A DNA stretch of 64,000 nucleotides from Verrucomicrobiota bacterium (GCA_025457615.1 JALOTZ010000003.1:145614-209613); one strand, 5' to 3'. Shown: positions 13,521-22,981, numbered from the stretch's first letter. A program made the numbers and translations. Notes: generated from the sequence alone by a model not told the origin.

Positions 13521-16500
13521 ATGCCCGAGAGCAATGCATTGCAGCGGTTGCAGGCGCTTCTGCGCGACCTGTTCCAATACGACTACGCCGACCTGGACTT
13601 CGGCATCTACCGGCTGCTGCGGTTGAAACGCGGCGAGGTCGAGGCGTTCCTGACCGAGCAACTGCCGCGACGGGTGGACGAGGTGTTCAAGGGGGCGGTC
13701 GGTGATGTTCATGCGCAACTGGAGCGCGAGCTTGCCGGTTTGGCTGAACGGGTGAGGCAGGAGATCGACGCCGAGGCGCTCGCGCCGACCGGGGAGATCA
13801 AGGAGGATCACCGGCACCAGAAGGCGAAGGCGGCGCGGGAGTTGATTGCGGCTTACGAGGCCAAGCGTCAGCAGGTTCAGGAGATTCAGGTCAGCGAGGA
13901 GCAGAAGGCGGAGGTGTTCAATCATCTCTGGGCGTTCTTCTCGCGCTACTACGAGGCGGGCGATTTCATCCCGAAGCGACGCTACGGGGCGCGGGAAACC
14001 TACGCCGTACCCTACAATGGCGAGGAAGTCTTCTTCCACTGGGCCAACCGCGACCAGCACTACGTGAAGACCGCCGAGAGCCTGCGCGATTACGCCTTCA
14101 CCGTGGGCATGCTCGGCCAACCGTGCCGGGTGCGGTTCACGCTCACCGAAGCGAGCCTGCCACCCGGCAACACCAAGGGCGACACGCGCTACTTCTTTCC
14201 GCTGCCGAAGGAAGCGGCGTGGGACAAGGCCACGCGCATGTTCACGCTGCCGTTCCACTACCGGCTGCCCACCGAAACGGAGATCGAGAAACACGGCAAG
14301 AACAGCCGGCTGCAGGAATCCGTCCTGCAAGCGGCGCTGCCGAAGATCATTGAGGCCGTGCCCGAGGCCGGCTTGAAGGCGCGGCTCGCCGAAATCGTGG
14401 AGCCGAAGCAAAACGAGGAAACGAGCCTGCTTCTGAAGCGGCTGCGCCACTTCTGCCGCAAGAACAGCAGCGACTATTTCATCCACAAGAACCTCGACGG
14501 TTTCCTGCGGCGCGAGTTGGAGTTTTACCTCAAAGACCAAGTGCTGCATCTGGCCGATCTCGACGGCGACCTGCCGGGCAAGCAGCGCACGCTGCGGGTG
14601 ATCCGGAAACTGGCCGAGGAAGTAATCCAGTTCCTCGCGCAGATCGAGAACGTCCAAAAACGGCTGTTCGAGAAGCGCAAATTCGTCCTGAAAACCGACT
14701 ACCTCGTGCCCATCCAGAACGTCCCGCGCGAATTGTGGAAGGAAGTTGCCGGCAACGCCGGTCAGTTGGCCGCGTGGAAAGAGTTATTCGCCATCGACCC
14801 GCCTGCCGATCAGCGGGCAGGGTCGAAGAAGGTGAACGAGAAGTTCCTGGCGGAGCATCCGACGCTGGTGGTGAACACCGCGCATTTCAATGCGCCTTTC
14901 AAGGAGCGGCTGCTGACCGCATTCGATGATGTGGACGAAGCAACCGACGGGCTGCTGATTTGCTCAGAGAATTACCAAGCCCTGCGTTTTCTCCTGCGCA
15001 AATGCGCCGCCGGAGTTGATTGCATTTACATTGATCCGCCATACAACACCGGCGATTCCCAGATCCCTTACAAGAACGGCTATCTCTTCTCCTCGTGGGT
15101 TGCGTTGATGGAGGGCCGGCTTACGGAAGCAATGAAGCTCGTGACGAAAGACGCGATCCTGTTCATCGCCATAGATGATTTTGAGATGGCCGATCTCTGC
15201 CAGGTTATGGACCGAGAGTTTCCATACCTGCGCAGGGAGATGATTGTCGTCAACCATCACCCACAGGGAGGCAAAGCCAAGACCTTCGCGACAACGCACG
15301 AATACATGCTTGTGTGTGTGCGAAGGGACTGCGCAAGGGCACTCGCCGGCAGGGAAGACTCTGAGACTACCGAGCGGCGTCCGTTCAAGCGCAGTGGCAC
15401 GGCGGAGAGCAATTTCAGGAAAGGCAGACCCAATAGTTTCTACGCGGTATTGGCAGACCCCGAGACAAAGAAGGTTGTTGGTCTCGAACCGCGGCCGGAT
15501 GGCGACTATCCAACAGGTCCAACCGAAGACGGTCGCATCCGCATATACCCGGTAGGAGAGCAAGAAGAGGAGCGTGTGTGGCGCCGCTCCTACGAATCGG
15601 CTCTCGGCCTCCTCCGCGAGGGCAAGTTGGTGTGCAGTGACGCGATGACGGTTTACCAATTGATTGAGGCTGGGGATAGAACGCCTGCCCTCTTTAGCAA
15701 CTGGGTTGATCGCCGTTACAACGCTGGAACGTATGGCGCAAACCTCCTTGCTGACATCATCGGAAAACACAACCCGTTTGCTTATCCCAAGTCCATACAC
15801 ACGGTCGGCGATGCGCTCTTTGCCGGCAGGCTTGAGGATGACAATGTGTGCTTGGACTTCTTCGGCGGGTCAGGCACGACCGGCCATGCGGTCATCAATT
15901 TGAACAGAGAGGATGGCGAGCAGCGCAAGTTCATCATAGTCGAGATGGGTGAGCACTTCGATACCGTGCTCGTGCCTCGTATCCAGAAAGTGATGTTCAC
16001 TCCCGAATGGAAAAGCGGCAAGCCGGTGCGGATGGCGACGAAGGAGGAAGCCGAGCGGACGCCGCGTTTGGTGAAAGTGCTGCGGTTGGAGGGCTACGAG
16101 GACGCCCTGCACAACTTGGTCTCGGATGAGACGCTCGAACGCGAAGCGCCGCGCGCAAAGGCGATCAAGGGCAAGGTTGGCGACGACGCTTACCGGCTGA
16201 CCTACATGGCGCGGCTGCCGGTGGAGGCGAGCGCGAGCATGTTGAATCTGGCGAAGCTGGAACATCCGTTTGCCTACACCATCGAGGTGCTCGGCGAGGA
16301 CGGGCCGCGCACGGAGACGGTGGATTTGGTGGAGACGTTCAACTTCCTCTACGGCCTGCACGTCCAGCGTATCGAGAGGTGGCGCGACGAGGCCGCCAAG
16401 CGGGACTACCGCGCGGTCAAGGCGAAGAAGGCCGACGGGCGGCGCGTGTTGGTGCTGTGGCGCGACATGGACAAGCTTGATCCCGCCGTCGAGCGGAAGT

Positions 16501-16628
16501 TTCTGGAGGCGCGGCTGAAGCAGGACGGGCCGTTCGACGAGGCGTGGATCAACGGCGACTGCGCCGTGCCGGGTGTGCGGTCGTTGGACGGGCTGTTTAA
16601 GCGGTTGCTGGAGGAGGAAGAACGGTGA
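13521..16628 (+). CDS. Type III-like adenine-specific DNA methyltransferase (Mod)
   Basis: This is a 1035-residue beta-class amino-methyltransferase. Catalytic motif IV, DPPYNTG, is at about residue 505 and precedes the S-adenosylmethionine motif FGGSGTTGHA at about 781, the order seen in type III Mod proteins. The first 470 residues (coiled segments such as KAARELIAAYEAKRQQVQEI, then FFHWANRDQHYVKTAESLRD and YFFPLPKEAAWDKATRMFTL) and the last 200 are not part of the fold. They should include target recognition and Res contacts. Mod is larger than classic EcoP enzymes (about 650) but normal for the Mod-helicase pairs of many environmental bacteria. It starts immediately after the structured leader and is followed, 232 bases later, by the helicase-nuclease. 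It probably methylates adenine on one strand of an asymmetric site. Confidence 0.92.
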   Translation: MPESNALQRLQALLRDLFQYDYADLDFGIYRLLRLKRGEVEAFLTEQLPRRVDEVFKGAVGDVHAQLERELAGLAERVRQEIDAEALAPTGEIKEDHRHQKAKAARELIAAYEAKRQQVQEIQVSEEQKAEVFNHLWAFFSRYYEAGDFIPKRRYGARETYAVPYNGEEVFFHWANRDQHYVKTAESLRDYAFTVGMLGQPCRVRFTLTEASLPPGNTKGDTRYFFPLPKEAAWDKATRMFTLPFHYRLPTETEIEKHGKNSRLQESVLQAALPKIIEAVPEAGLKARLAEIVEPKQNEETSLLLKRLRHFCRKNSSDYFIHKNLDGFLRRELEFYLKDQVLHLADLDGDLPGKQRTLRVIRKLAEEVIQFLAQIENVQKRLFEKRKFVLKTDYLVPIQNVPRELWKEVAGNAGQLAAWKELFAIDPPADQRAGSKKVNEKFLAEHPTLVVNTAHFNAPFKERLLTAFDDVDEATDGLLICSENYQALRFLLRKCAAGVDCIYIDPPYNTGDSQIPYKNGYLFSSWVALMEGRLTEAMKLVTKDAILFIAIDDFEMADLCQVMDREFPYLRREMIVVNHHPQGGKAKTFATTHEYMLVCVRRDCARALAGREDSETTERRPFKRSGTAESNFRKGRPNSFYAVLADPETKKVVGLEPRPDGDYPTGPTEDGRIRIYPVGEQEEERVWRRSYESALGLLREGKLVCSDAMTVYQLIEAGDRTPALFSNWVDRRYNAGTYGANLLADIIGKHNPFAYPKSIHTVGDALFAGRLEDDNVCLDFFGGSGTTGHAVINLNREDGEQRKFIIVEMGEHFDTVLVPRIQKVMFTPEWKSGKPVRMATKEEAERTPRLVKVLRLEGYEDALHNLVSDETLEREAPRAKAIKGKVGDDAYRLTYMARLPVEASASMLNLAKLEHPFAYTIEVLGEDGPRTETVDLVETFNFLYGLHVQRIERWRDEAAKRDYRAVKAKKADGRRVLVLWRDMDKLDPAVERKFLEARLKQDGPFDEAWINGDCAVPGVRSLDGLFKRLLEEEER

Positions 16629-16697
16629 GACCAAAGCGGGACGGTTGTTGCGTGATTGGATGCGTTGCACTGAATTGGCCTTGCCACTGGCCGTCGG

Positions 16698-16797
16698 AAA
16701 AGCGGCGGAGGGCCGCCGCACTCCAAAACCTGGCGGACACGGGCGGGCGACTGGAGCTCGCGAAGCGTCTTGGAGTGCGGCAGTCCTCTGCCGCTTT
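16698..16797. repeat. Palindromic repeat between mod and res
   Basis: The arms AAAGCGGCGGAGGGCCGCCG...CACTCCAA (from 16698) and TTGGAGTGCGGCAG...CTGCCGCTTT (to 16797) are inverted copies with a few mismatches, separated by about 45 bases. Mod and Res genes are normally adjacent or overlapping, so this 100-base element accounts for much of the 232-base gap. Confidence 0.75.
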
Positions 16798-16860
16798 CTT
16801 CCTGGCTGGCGCTCTCGGACGTCCTTGGCGCGGTCCAGTCCATGACACAGTGGAGGACGC

Positions 16861-19800
16861 ATGAGACTGGAACACGCGCTGGTTCTGAACCGGTATTTTC
16901 ACGCCCTGTTGGATGCGCGTGAGCTGACCGAGTTGAAGCAGCCGATGAACGTGCAGGAAGGCCGGGCGGCGGACGGGCAGAGCTACTTCTACGGGGCGCT
17001 GTTGGGGCGGGCGCAGGACGCGGCTTTGCGGGACAAGCTGGCGGAGTATGACGCGCGCGTGATGGGTTACGAGGCGCGGCTGGCGAAAGCGCGCGGCCAG
17101 TTTGCGTTCAAGTATTTCCAGTACCTCGGCCTGCTTTACACCGAAATCTGCCTCGACCGGCTGACGTCCGAGCCGGCGGCCTTCCTGGCTGACTTGAATG
17201 CGTTCCTCCAACGCCAGAAGCGCGCCGAACCAGCGCTGCACGAGTTTACGGCGTTCGAGCCGGATGATCTGCGGCGGCTGGCATTCTTCATGGCGACCGG
17301 CAGCGGCAAGACCTTGCTGCTTCATGTAAACCTGTGGCAGATGCTCCATTACCTGCGGCATGGCCGGCATCCCGAAGCGCTGGTGAGGCGCGCGGACAAG
17401 CGGCGGGAGTTCGATTCCATCCTGCTCATCACGCCCAATGAGGGGCTCTCGGAACAGCACTTGAAGGAGTTCCACCTCAGCGGAGTGGACGCGGTGCTGC
17501 TCGTGGAAGACCGGTCGGGACAGCAGTCGTTCGAGCCCCGGGTGCGGATCATTGAGATCAGCAAGCTGGCCGAGGCCGCCAGCGGCGAGGGGGTGAGCGT
17601 GGCACTGGAGTCGCTGGGCAGCGCCAATCTGGTGTTCGTGGACGAGGGACACAAAGGCACCGGCAGCGAAGCGCGGACGTGGAAGAACCGGCAACAGGCA
17701 TTGGGCAAGGACGGATTCATTATGGAATACAGCGCGACGTTTGCGCAGGCCATTGGCGCGGCGGGACGGAAGGTGCAGGAGGAGTTGAGGGTCGAATACG
17801 GCAAATCCATCCTCATGGACTATTCCTACCGGCATTTCTATCACGATGGCTACGGGAAGGATTTCCGGGTGTTGAACCTGTCGCGGGCGCGGGAGACCCA
17901 GGCCCACGACTTGTTGGTTGGCGGCCTGCTGGCGTTCTACCAGCAATACCACCTGTTCCATAAGAACCAGGACACCTACCGGCCCTACAACCTGGAGAAG
18001 CCGCTCTGGGTGTTTCTCGGTTCCAGTGTCAAGGCCATCTACACGCGGGACGGTCGCAGCCGCAGCGACGTGGCGCAGGTGGTGGAGTTTCTTCGCAGGT
18101 TCCTGGAAGAGCCAGACTGGGCCACCCGCACCATGCGGTCATTCCTCAACGGGGAAAGTGGCTTTCAGGATGCCCAGACCCGGGGCGATTTGTTCAAACC
18201 GTTGATGGAGGAACTCGCCGGACGCGATGCCGTCCGGCTTTACGGGGAAATCTGCCAGCGGCTTTTCCACGGCGCGGGGGGGCTGGAGGTGTGGGAACTC
18301 AAGAACGCGGACGGCGAGCTGGCGCTGCGGGTTTCAACTTCATCCGGGAGGGAACGCCCCTACTTTGCCGTGATCAACATCGGCGACGTGAGCGCGTTCA
18401 AGAAGCACCTGGAGGAGAACCTGAAGCTGGACGTCCACGAGGACAAGTTCTGCGGCTCGCTGTTCGGCGAGATTGACCGGCCCGATTCAGCGGTCAACGT
18501 ACTGGTCGGCGCGAAGAAGTTCATCGAGGGCTGGTCGAGTTGGCGCGTGTCCGCGATGGGCTTGCTGAACATCGGGCGGGGCGAAGGTCCGCAGGTTATC
18601 CAGTTGTTCGGCCGCGGTGTCCGGTTGAAGGGCAGGCAATGGTCATTGAAGCGCAGCACGCCGCCACGTCCGGGGGGATTGGAGAATCTGGAGAAGCTGC
18701 TGATCTTCGGCTGGAACGCCGAATATCTCCAAGCGTTCCGCGACATGATCGCGGCCGAGGAAATTCAGGAGGAACTGGAGTTGTGGGTGCGGCTGGTGAA
18801 TCCGCAACCGCCTCTGCCCATTCCCGTGCCGCGGGCCGGCTATCGTGTGGAATCGGAGACGTGGCAACTGGAGGCAACGGCCCTGCAAGTCCTGGTGGAC
18901 CTTACTCCCACGGTGACAGCCATCGCGGGGAAGGAGATCGCCGCAGGACACTTGGGACGCGGCCGGGAGGTGGATCTTGGAGCGGAGGGCGAGGGCGGCG
19001 TGCTGGATTTCGACGCCCTGTATGCGGACCTCTTGGAATACAAGGCGCAGCGCGGTTACCAGAATCTGCTGGTGCGTCGGCAGGTGTTGCCGGATTTGCT
19101 GTCCAGGAACCACTTGCGCCTGGTGGAAACGGATGCCTGCGACCCGCAACGTCTGCAGGAAGGAGCAAGCCGGCTGCTGCGAGCTTGTCTGGATCGGTTC
19201 TACAGCCAGAAGGCCAGGCAGGCCGAAGCCGCTCAACTCGAACCTCAACCCCTGGTCTTGCGGGAACGCGCCACGACCGTTTACCGGGTGCGAGCGCCGG
19301 TGGACATCCTGGCCGAGATCAAGAATCTGGTGAAGCGGCGGAAGTTCGACAGCGAGGGCGAAAAGCCAATCCCCCGATTGCACATCGACCAGAGCCTGTT
19401 CAACCCGCTGCTCCTCAACCCCGCCGACTTCAAGCTGGAGGACGTTTCGGTCAGTCCTCCGGGTCTGGGCAAGAACGAGCGCAACTTCGTGAGCGACCTG
19501 CGGTCGTTCTGGGCCGCACATCGGGCCGAAGAACCCTATCGACACTACGAGATCCACCTGCTGCGCAACATGCCCAAGGTGGGCGTCGGATTCTTCATCC
19601 ACAGCGGGTTTTACCCGGACTTCATTCTGTGGGCTCGGGACCGACGGGACAGGACCACCTACGTCCGCTTCCTGGATCCGCACGGGATGCACCATGGCGG
19701 TCTGATGGGCAACGAGAATCGTTTTGCGGCATTCCGGCAATTGCAGGTGGTAAGCCGGCAGCCCGAGTTCCAGCGGCGCAAGATCAGGCTGGATGGTTTC

Positions 19801-19935
19801 CTCCTTGTGGCTACGCCTTTGGAGCAGATTGTGGATAGGAATGGCAGGGACTGGCGGGACTTGGAGCGGGACTTTCCCCTGATCAGGCAGGACGGGGATT
19901 ACCACCGGAAAGTGCTGAGCTTTCCCGGCCCTTGA
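16861..19935 (+). CDS. Type III-like restriction subunit (Res): SF2 helicase with C-terminal nuclease-like domain
   Basis: In this 1024-residue protein, Walker A (MATGSGKT) is at about residues 144-151. The DEAD-like motif II reads DEGHKG at about 261, and motif VI-like IQLFGRGVRLKG is present. The C-terminal part has GFFIHSGFYPDFILWARD and YVRFLDPHGMHHG at about 910-945, the place where related Res proteins carry a PD...(D/E)xK endonuclease. Here the lysine position reads histidine (DPH), so nuclease activity is uncertain. The enzyme should translocate along DNA and cleave when unmodified sites meet, working with Mod. The ATG at 16861 follows a GGAGG site. Both Mod and Res are full length. 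Confidence 0.9.
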   Translation: MRLEHALVLNRYFHALLDARELTELKQPMNVQEGRAADGQSYFYGALLGRAQDAALRDKLAEYDARVMGYEARLAKARGQFAFKYFQYLGLLYTEICLDRLTSEPAAFLADLNAFLQRQKRAEPALHEFTAFEPDDLRRLAFFMATGSGKTLLLHVNLWQMLHYLRHGRHPEALVRRADKRREFDSILLITPNEGLSEQHLKEFHLSGVDAVLLVEDRSGQQSFEPRVRIIEISKLAEAASGEGVSVALESLGSANLVFVDEGHKGTGSEARTWKNRQQALGKDGFIMEYSATFAQAIGAAGRKVQEELRVEYGKSILMDYSYRHFYHDGYGKDFRVLNLSRARETQAHDLLVGGLLAFYQQYHLFHKNQDTYRPYNLEKPLWVFLGSSVKAIYTRDGRSRSDVAQVVEFLRRFLEEPDWATRTMRSFLNGESGFQDAQTRGDLFKPLMEELAGRDAVRLYGEICQRLFHGAGGLEVWELKNADGELALRVSTSSGRERPYFAVINIGDVSAFKKHLEENLKLDVHEDKFCGSLFGEIDRPDSAVNVLVGAKKFIEGWSSWRVSAMGLLNIGRGEGPQVIQLFGRGVRLKGRQWSLKRSTPPRPGGLENLEKLLIFGWNAEYLQAFRDMIAAEEIQEELELWVRLVNPQPPLPIPVPRAGYRVESETWQLEATALQVLVDLTPTVTAIAGKEIAAGHLGRGREVDLGAEGEGGVLDFDALYADLLEYKAQRGYQNLLVRRQVLPDLLSRNHLRLVETDACDPQRLQEGASRLLRACLDRFYSQKARQAEAAQLEPQPLVLRERATTVYRVRAPVDILAEIKNLVKRRKFDSEGEKPIPRLHIDQSLFNPLLLNPADFKLEDVSVSPPGLGKNERNFVSDLRSFWAAHRAEEPYRHYEIHLLRNMPKVGVGFFIHSGFYPDFILWARDRRDRTTYVRFLDPHGMHHGGLMGNENRFAAFRQLQVVSRQPEFQRRKIRLDGFLLVATPLEQIVDRNGRDWRDLERDFPLIRQDGDYHRKVLSFPGP

Positions 19936-20059
19936 CACGGTGCCGCAGCGGCCTCTTGCGTTACCAGGCAACATCGCCTGCCGGCGTTGCGCATGACCCG
20001 GTTGGCGTCCGCAGCCGTCACGGCCGGCCAGGTCAGCGGCCGAGGGCATATCCCGCAGC

Positions 20060-20514
20060 TCACTTCCGTCGCCGCATGCGGGCGAGGGTGGATTGGAAGT
20101 CGAAGCTGCGGGCGTGGCCGTCCAGGCCAATGCGCCAGAGGCGGGGCGGGGCGTTTCCCTCCGCCAACGAGATCATTTTCGCGTAGCTCTTGCGGATGCA
20201 CTGCGCCTTGGCGTCAGGTGTTGCCTCGTTCAATCCGTGCAGAATGAACAGGTACAACTTGGAGCGGCTGAGGTGGTAGAGGGCCAGCGGGTCATGGGTG
20301 ATGGCTTTGTCACCCGTCACGGCCAGCCAACCCCGTTGCCCCACCTTGGCAATCCAGATTTCGTCGGGGGTGGTGCGGGAGAAAACCTCGTCATGCAGCA
20401 CAACCTCGATGTTCGCGGCTTGCAGCACCCCCTTGAAACTCCGTCCGCCTGAGTTCCGGCGATGAACAGGGTCGGGGGCTCAGGCCGCGAGCCGGTTGCA
20501 CCAGCGGAGGGCAT
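20060..20514 (-). pseudogene. PIN-like toxin gene with a single-base frameshift
   Basis: From the ATG at 20514 the frame reads MPSAGATGSRPEPPTLFI and then leaves the family pattern. If one base is added near 20458 the reading becomes LFIDRNSGGRSFKG and joins VLQAANIEVVLHDEVFSRTT, PDEIWIAKVGQRGWLAVTGD and the rest to a stop at 20060. This is the PIN-like toxin fold (first Asp in FIDR, later acidic residues in HDEVF, PDEIW and TGDK). Without the change, only a product starting at a GTG at 20428 and lacking the first catalytic Asp could be made. It overlaps the upstream DUF433 antitoxin gene, its usual partner. A sequencing error cannot be excluded. Confidence 0.7.
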
Positions 20515-21169
20515 CCTCGATTTCCGTGGCCTTCGCACCGAAGTCTTCGGCCATTGCCTGGATGCCTTCACCGGCGGCAAAACGCGCGGCAATGACCTCG
20601 GCTTTCACCCCGAGCCGGGCGATGACGGGCCGGCCAAACCCAATCGAGGGATCCAGAGCAATGGTGTTACGGTGGGAATGGGCGATGGGCAGCAAGAAAC
20701 GCGAGGCGAACCCGTCGGCCCCGTAGTCGAGGCGTTTCAGTCCTTCCTCGATGACCGGCTCCGCGACCACTTGCCCGCGCTCCGAGAGCGAAACGAGACG
20801 ATCTTCCATCCGCAGGAAGAGGTTGCGGTGGTCGTAGCGAAAGTTCTCGTGGGCGAGGAAGTGCAGATCGGGATTGATTTCGCGCAGATAGTCCATGGCC
20901 CGGCGGAAGCGGTTCAGGGGTATGCCATAACCGCGACGGACGAGGTGTAGGACGTGCGCCTCGATGAGATCCAGGAACGAAAGGGTTTTCGCGGCTGGCC
21001 CACGCTGGCCGAGCACCGGCTGGCTGCGACGTGGCTGTCCGGCGGCCTTGTAGTTGCGGCCACGAAACCAAGTCCGCAAAGTCGAGGGGCTGGCGCCGAG
21101 ATACCGGGCGGCCTCCGCCAAGCGATAGGCGGGAACGATCTTGATCTCCTCTGGAGCTGGCAGAGTCAT
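20480..21169 (-). CDS. DUF433-type antitoxin with N-terminal HTH
   Basis: This 229-residue protein has a MerR-like helix-turn-helix at the N-terminus (YRLAEAARYLGASPSTLRTW) followed by SFLDLIEAHVLHLVRRGYGI. The C-terminus is a DUF433 module (IALDPSIGFGRPVIARLGVK, then IAARFAAGEGIQAMAEDFG). DUF433 proteins are antitoxins for PIN-like toxins, and the gene directly downstream and overlapping is such a toxin, though frameshifted. The ATG at 21169 is preferred to a GTG 14 codons upstream. If the toxin is dead, this gene is an orphan antitoxin and regulator. Confidence 0.83.
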   Translation of the reverse strand: MTLPAPEEIKIVPAYRLAEAARYLGASPSTLRTWFRGRNYKAAGQPRRSQPVLGQRGPAAKTLSFLDLIEAHVLHLVRRGYGIPLNRFRRAMDYLREINPDLHFLAHENFRYDHRNLFLRMEDRLVSLSERGQVVAEPVIEEGLKRLDYGADGFASRFLLPIAHSHRNTIALDPSIGFGRPVIARLGVKAEVIAARFAAGEGIQAMAEDFGAKATEIEDALRWCNRLAA

Positions 21170-21316
21170 GCGATGACGCCGACGGTTTTTCACGCGTGTA
21201 CCATAGCTCACGCAGGGGTGCCAGTCTTCTTTTGACAGCTTGAGACAGTGGGGACCACTTCCGGTCCGGGGGCACGGACGGCGCCGCGTCCGCAGCGTCG
21301 GCGAGGCTGTCTGACA

Positions 21317-22981
21317 TCACGGCTCACGGGCGGTCTGCACAGGCAGAGCCGAAAGCGGCACGTTGGGATTGGTTTGCGGGAAGTAATCCGCCGCCCATTC
21401 GTTGGCAAACAGGATCACCGGGTTGCGCCCCATGTCGTAGGCGATCCGGGAGCCGGTCGGCAGGGACAAGGCCTCCAGTTGATCCTCGGCGATGCCTGAA
21501 GGCAGCCAGCGGACGACGGCGAAGGGGGCGGGTTCGAGGCGGGACTCGGCGCCGTACTCGCTCTCGAGCCGGTATTGCACGACCTCGAACTGGAGCGGGC
21601 CGACGGCGGCCAGCAGGGGGATCTTGCTCGCCGTATTGCGCAGGTAAAGCGCCTGGATGACGCCTTCCTGGAGCAACTGGTCCAAGCCCTGGCGGAATTG
21701 TTTGTACTTGGCTGTGTTGGGATTGTGCAGGTAGCTGAACGCTTCCGGCGTAAACCGCGGAATCTCGTTGAAGGTGATGGCCGGATCCGTCGTCAGGGTG
21801 TCCCCGATGCCGAAGTCCGGCAACCCGACCAGCCCGATGATGTCTCCCGGATACGCCTCGTCCACGGTCTCGCGCTCGTTGCCAAACAACTTGTGGGAAC
21901 TGGACAGCCGCACCTTCTTCGCCGAGCGCGGATGCAGCACCGTCATATCCCGCTCGAATTTTCCCGAGCACACGCGGATGAACGCGATGCGGTCGCGGTG
22001 TTTCGGATCCATGTTCGCCTGGATCTTGAAGATGAACCCGGAGAACGCGGGGTGCTCGGGAGCAACAAGGGTGGCGCGGCCGTCCCGGCTGCTGGCGTCG
22101 CCGTTTGCCCCCGGGTTCGGCAGGCGAGACGCCTGCGCCACATTCCGCCCCTTCGGCCCGGGCGAGTGTTTCAGGAACCCATCGAGCAGCAGTTGCACCC
22201 CGAAGTTGTTGATGGCGCTGCCAAAGAAGACCGGCGTGGTGGTGCCGGCCAGCACCGCCGCGTCATCAAATCCGTGCCCCGCATGCTCGAGCATCTCCAG
22301 CTCCTCCACCGTGTGGTGGAAGGTGTCGTCGTCAAGCCGGCCACGCAGGGTTTCATCGTGCAGGCTGCCCACCTCGACCGGCGCCCGGAACTGCCCGCCC
22401 ACCGTGCGCTCGAAGAGATGCATCTGCTGGGTGTGCCGGTCGTAAACGCCCTGGAAATCCATCCCCCGCCCGATCGGCCAGTTGACCGGGAACGCCCCGA
22501 TACTCAGCACCCGCTCCAGCTCGTCGAGCAGCTCCAGCGGATTCTTCATCGGCCGGTCGCACTTGTTCATGAAGGTGAAGATGGGCACGCCGCGCTGGCG
22601 GCAGACCTCGAACAGTTTGCGCGTCTGCGGCTCGATGCCTTTGGCCGAATCGATCACCATCACCACCGAATCCACCGCTGTCAGCACCCGGTAGGTGTCC
22701 TCGGAGAAGTCCTTGTGGCCCGGCGTGTCCAGCAGGTTGATGCGGTAGCCGTCGTAGTCGAACTGGAGCACTGTGGAGCTGATCGAGATCCCGCGCTTCT
22801 TCTCCAGCTCCATCCAATCCGAGGTGGTGGCGCGCTGGTTCTTGCGGGCGGTGACCGAACCGGCGAGCTGCACGGCCCCGCCGTACAGCAGCAGCTTCTC
22901 CGTCAGCGTGGTCTTGCCCGCGTCCGGATGCGAGATGATGGCGAACGTCCGCCGTTTCTGGATCTCTCTGGCGATACTCAC
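21317..22981 (-). CDS. prfC: Peptide chain release factor 3 with an in-frame insertion
   Basis: This is a 554-residue translational GTPase that recycles RF1/RF2 from the ribosome after termination. The G motifs are intact: SHPDAGKTTLTE, DTPGHKDFSEDTYR, and NKCD. The domain order and the C-terminal LPSGIAEDQLEALSLPTGSR fit RF3. Translation probably begins at the GTG at 22981 (VSIAREIQKRRTFAIISHPD), since the sequence upstream is a non-coding repeat leader. Between SPGPK and the conserved EHPAFSGFIFKIQANMDPKH lies an extra segment (RNVAQASRLPNPGANG and DASSRDGRATLVAP) encoded by a palindromic insertion at about 22066-22150. RF3 is non-essential in many bacteria, so it may tolerate this. Confidence 0.93.
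   Translation of the reverse strand: MSIAREIQKRRTFAIISHPDAGKTTLTEKLLLYGGAVQLAGSVTARKNQRATTSDWMELEKKRGISISSTVLQFDYDGYRINLLDTPGHKDFSEDTYRVLTAVDSVVMVIDSAKGIEPQTRKLFEVCRQRGVPIFTFMNKCDRPMKNPLELLDELERVLSIGAFPVNWPIGRGMDFQGVYDRHTQQMHLFERTVGGQFRAPVEVGSLHDETLRGRLDDDTFHHTVEELEMLEHAGHGFDDAAVLAGTTTPVFFGSAINNFGVQLLLDGFLKHSPGPKGRNVAQASRLPNPGANGDASSRDGRATLVAPEHPAFSGFIFKIQANMDPKHRDRIAFIRVCSGKFERDMTVLHPRSAKKVRLSSSHKLFGNERETVDEAYPGDIIGLVGLPDFGIGDTLTTDPAITFNEIPRFTPEAFSYLHNPNTAKYKQFRQGLDQLLQEGVIQALYLRNTASKIPLLAAVGPLQFEVVQYRLESEYGAESRLEPAPFAVVRWLPSGIAEDQLEALSLPTGSRIAYDMGRNPVILFANEWAADYFPQTNPNVPLSALPVQTAREP
22066..22150. repeat. Palindromic element inserted in frame within prfC
   Basis: The segment has imperfect inverted arms: GGGTGGCGCGGCCGTCCCGG near 22070 against GGCGAGACGCCTGCGCCAC near 22140, with a CCCGGGTT-containing centre. 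It encodes about 28 residues absent from ordinary RF3 proteins. The arms differ from those in vsr and dcm, so it is a second family. Confidence 0.65.

Noticed and set aside
13452-14657. A 401-codon minus-strand frame opposite the start of mod
   Set aside because: It is the reverse of the Mod N-terminal region and crosses the leader hairpins; no conserved domain.
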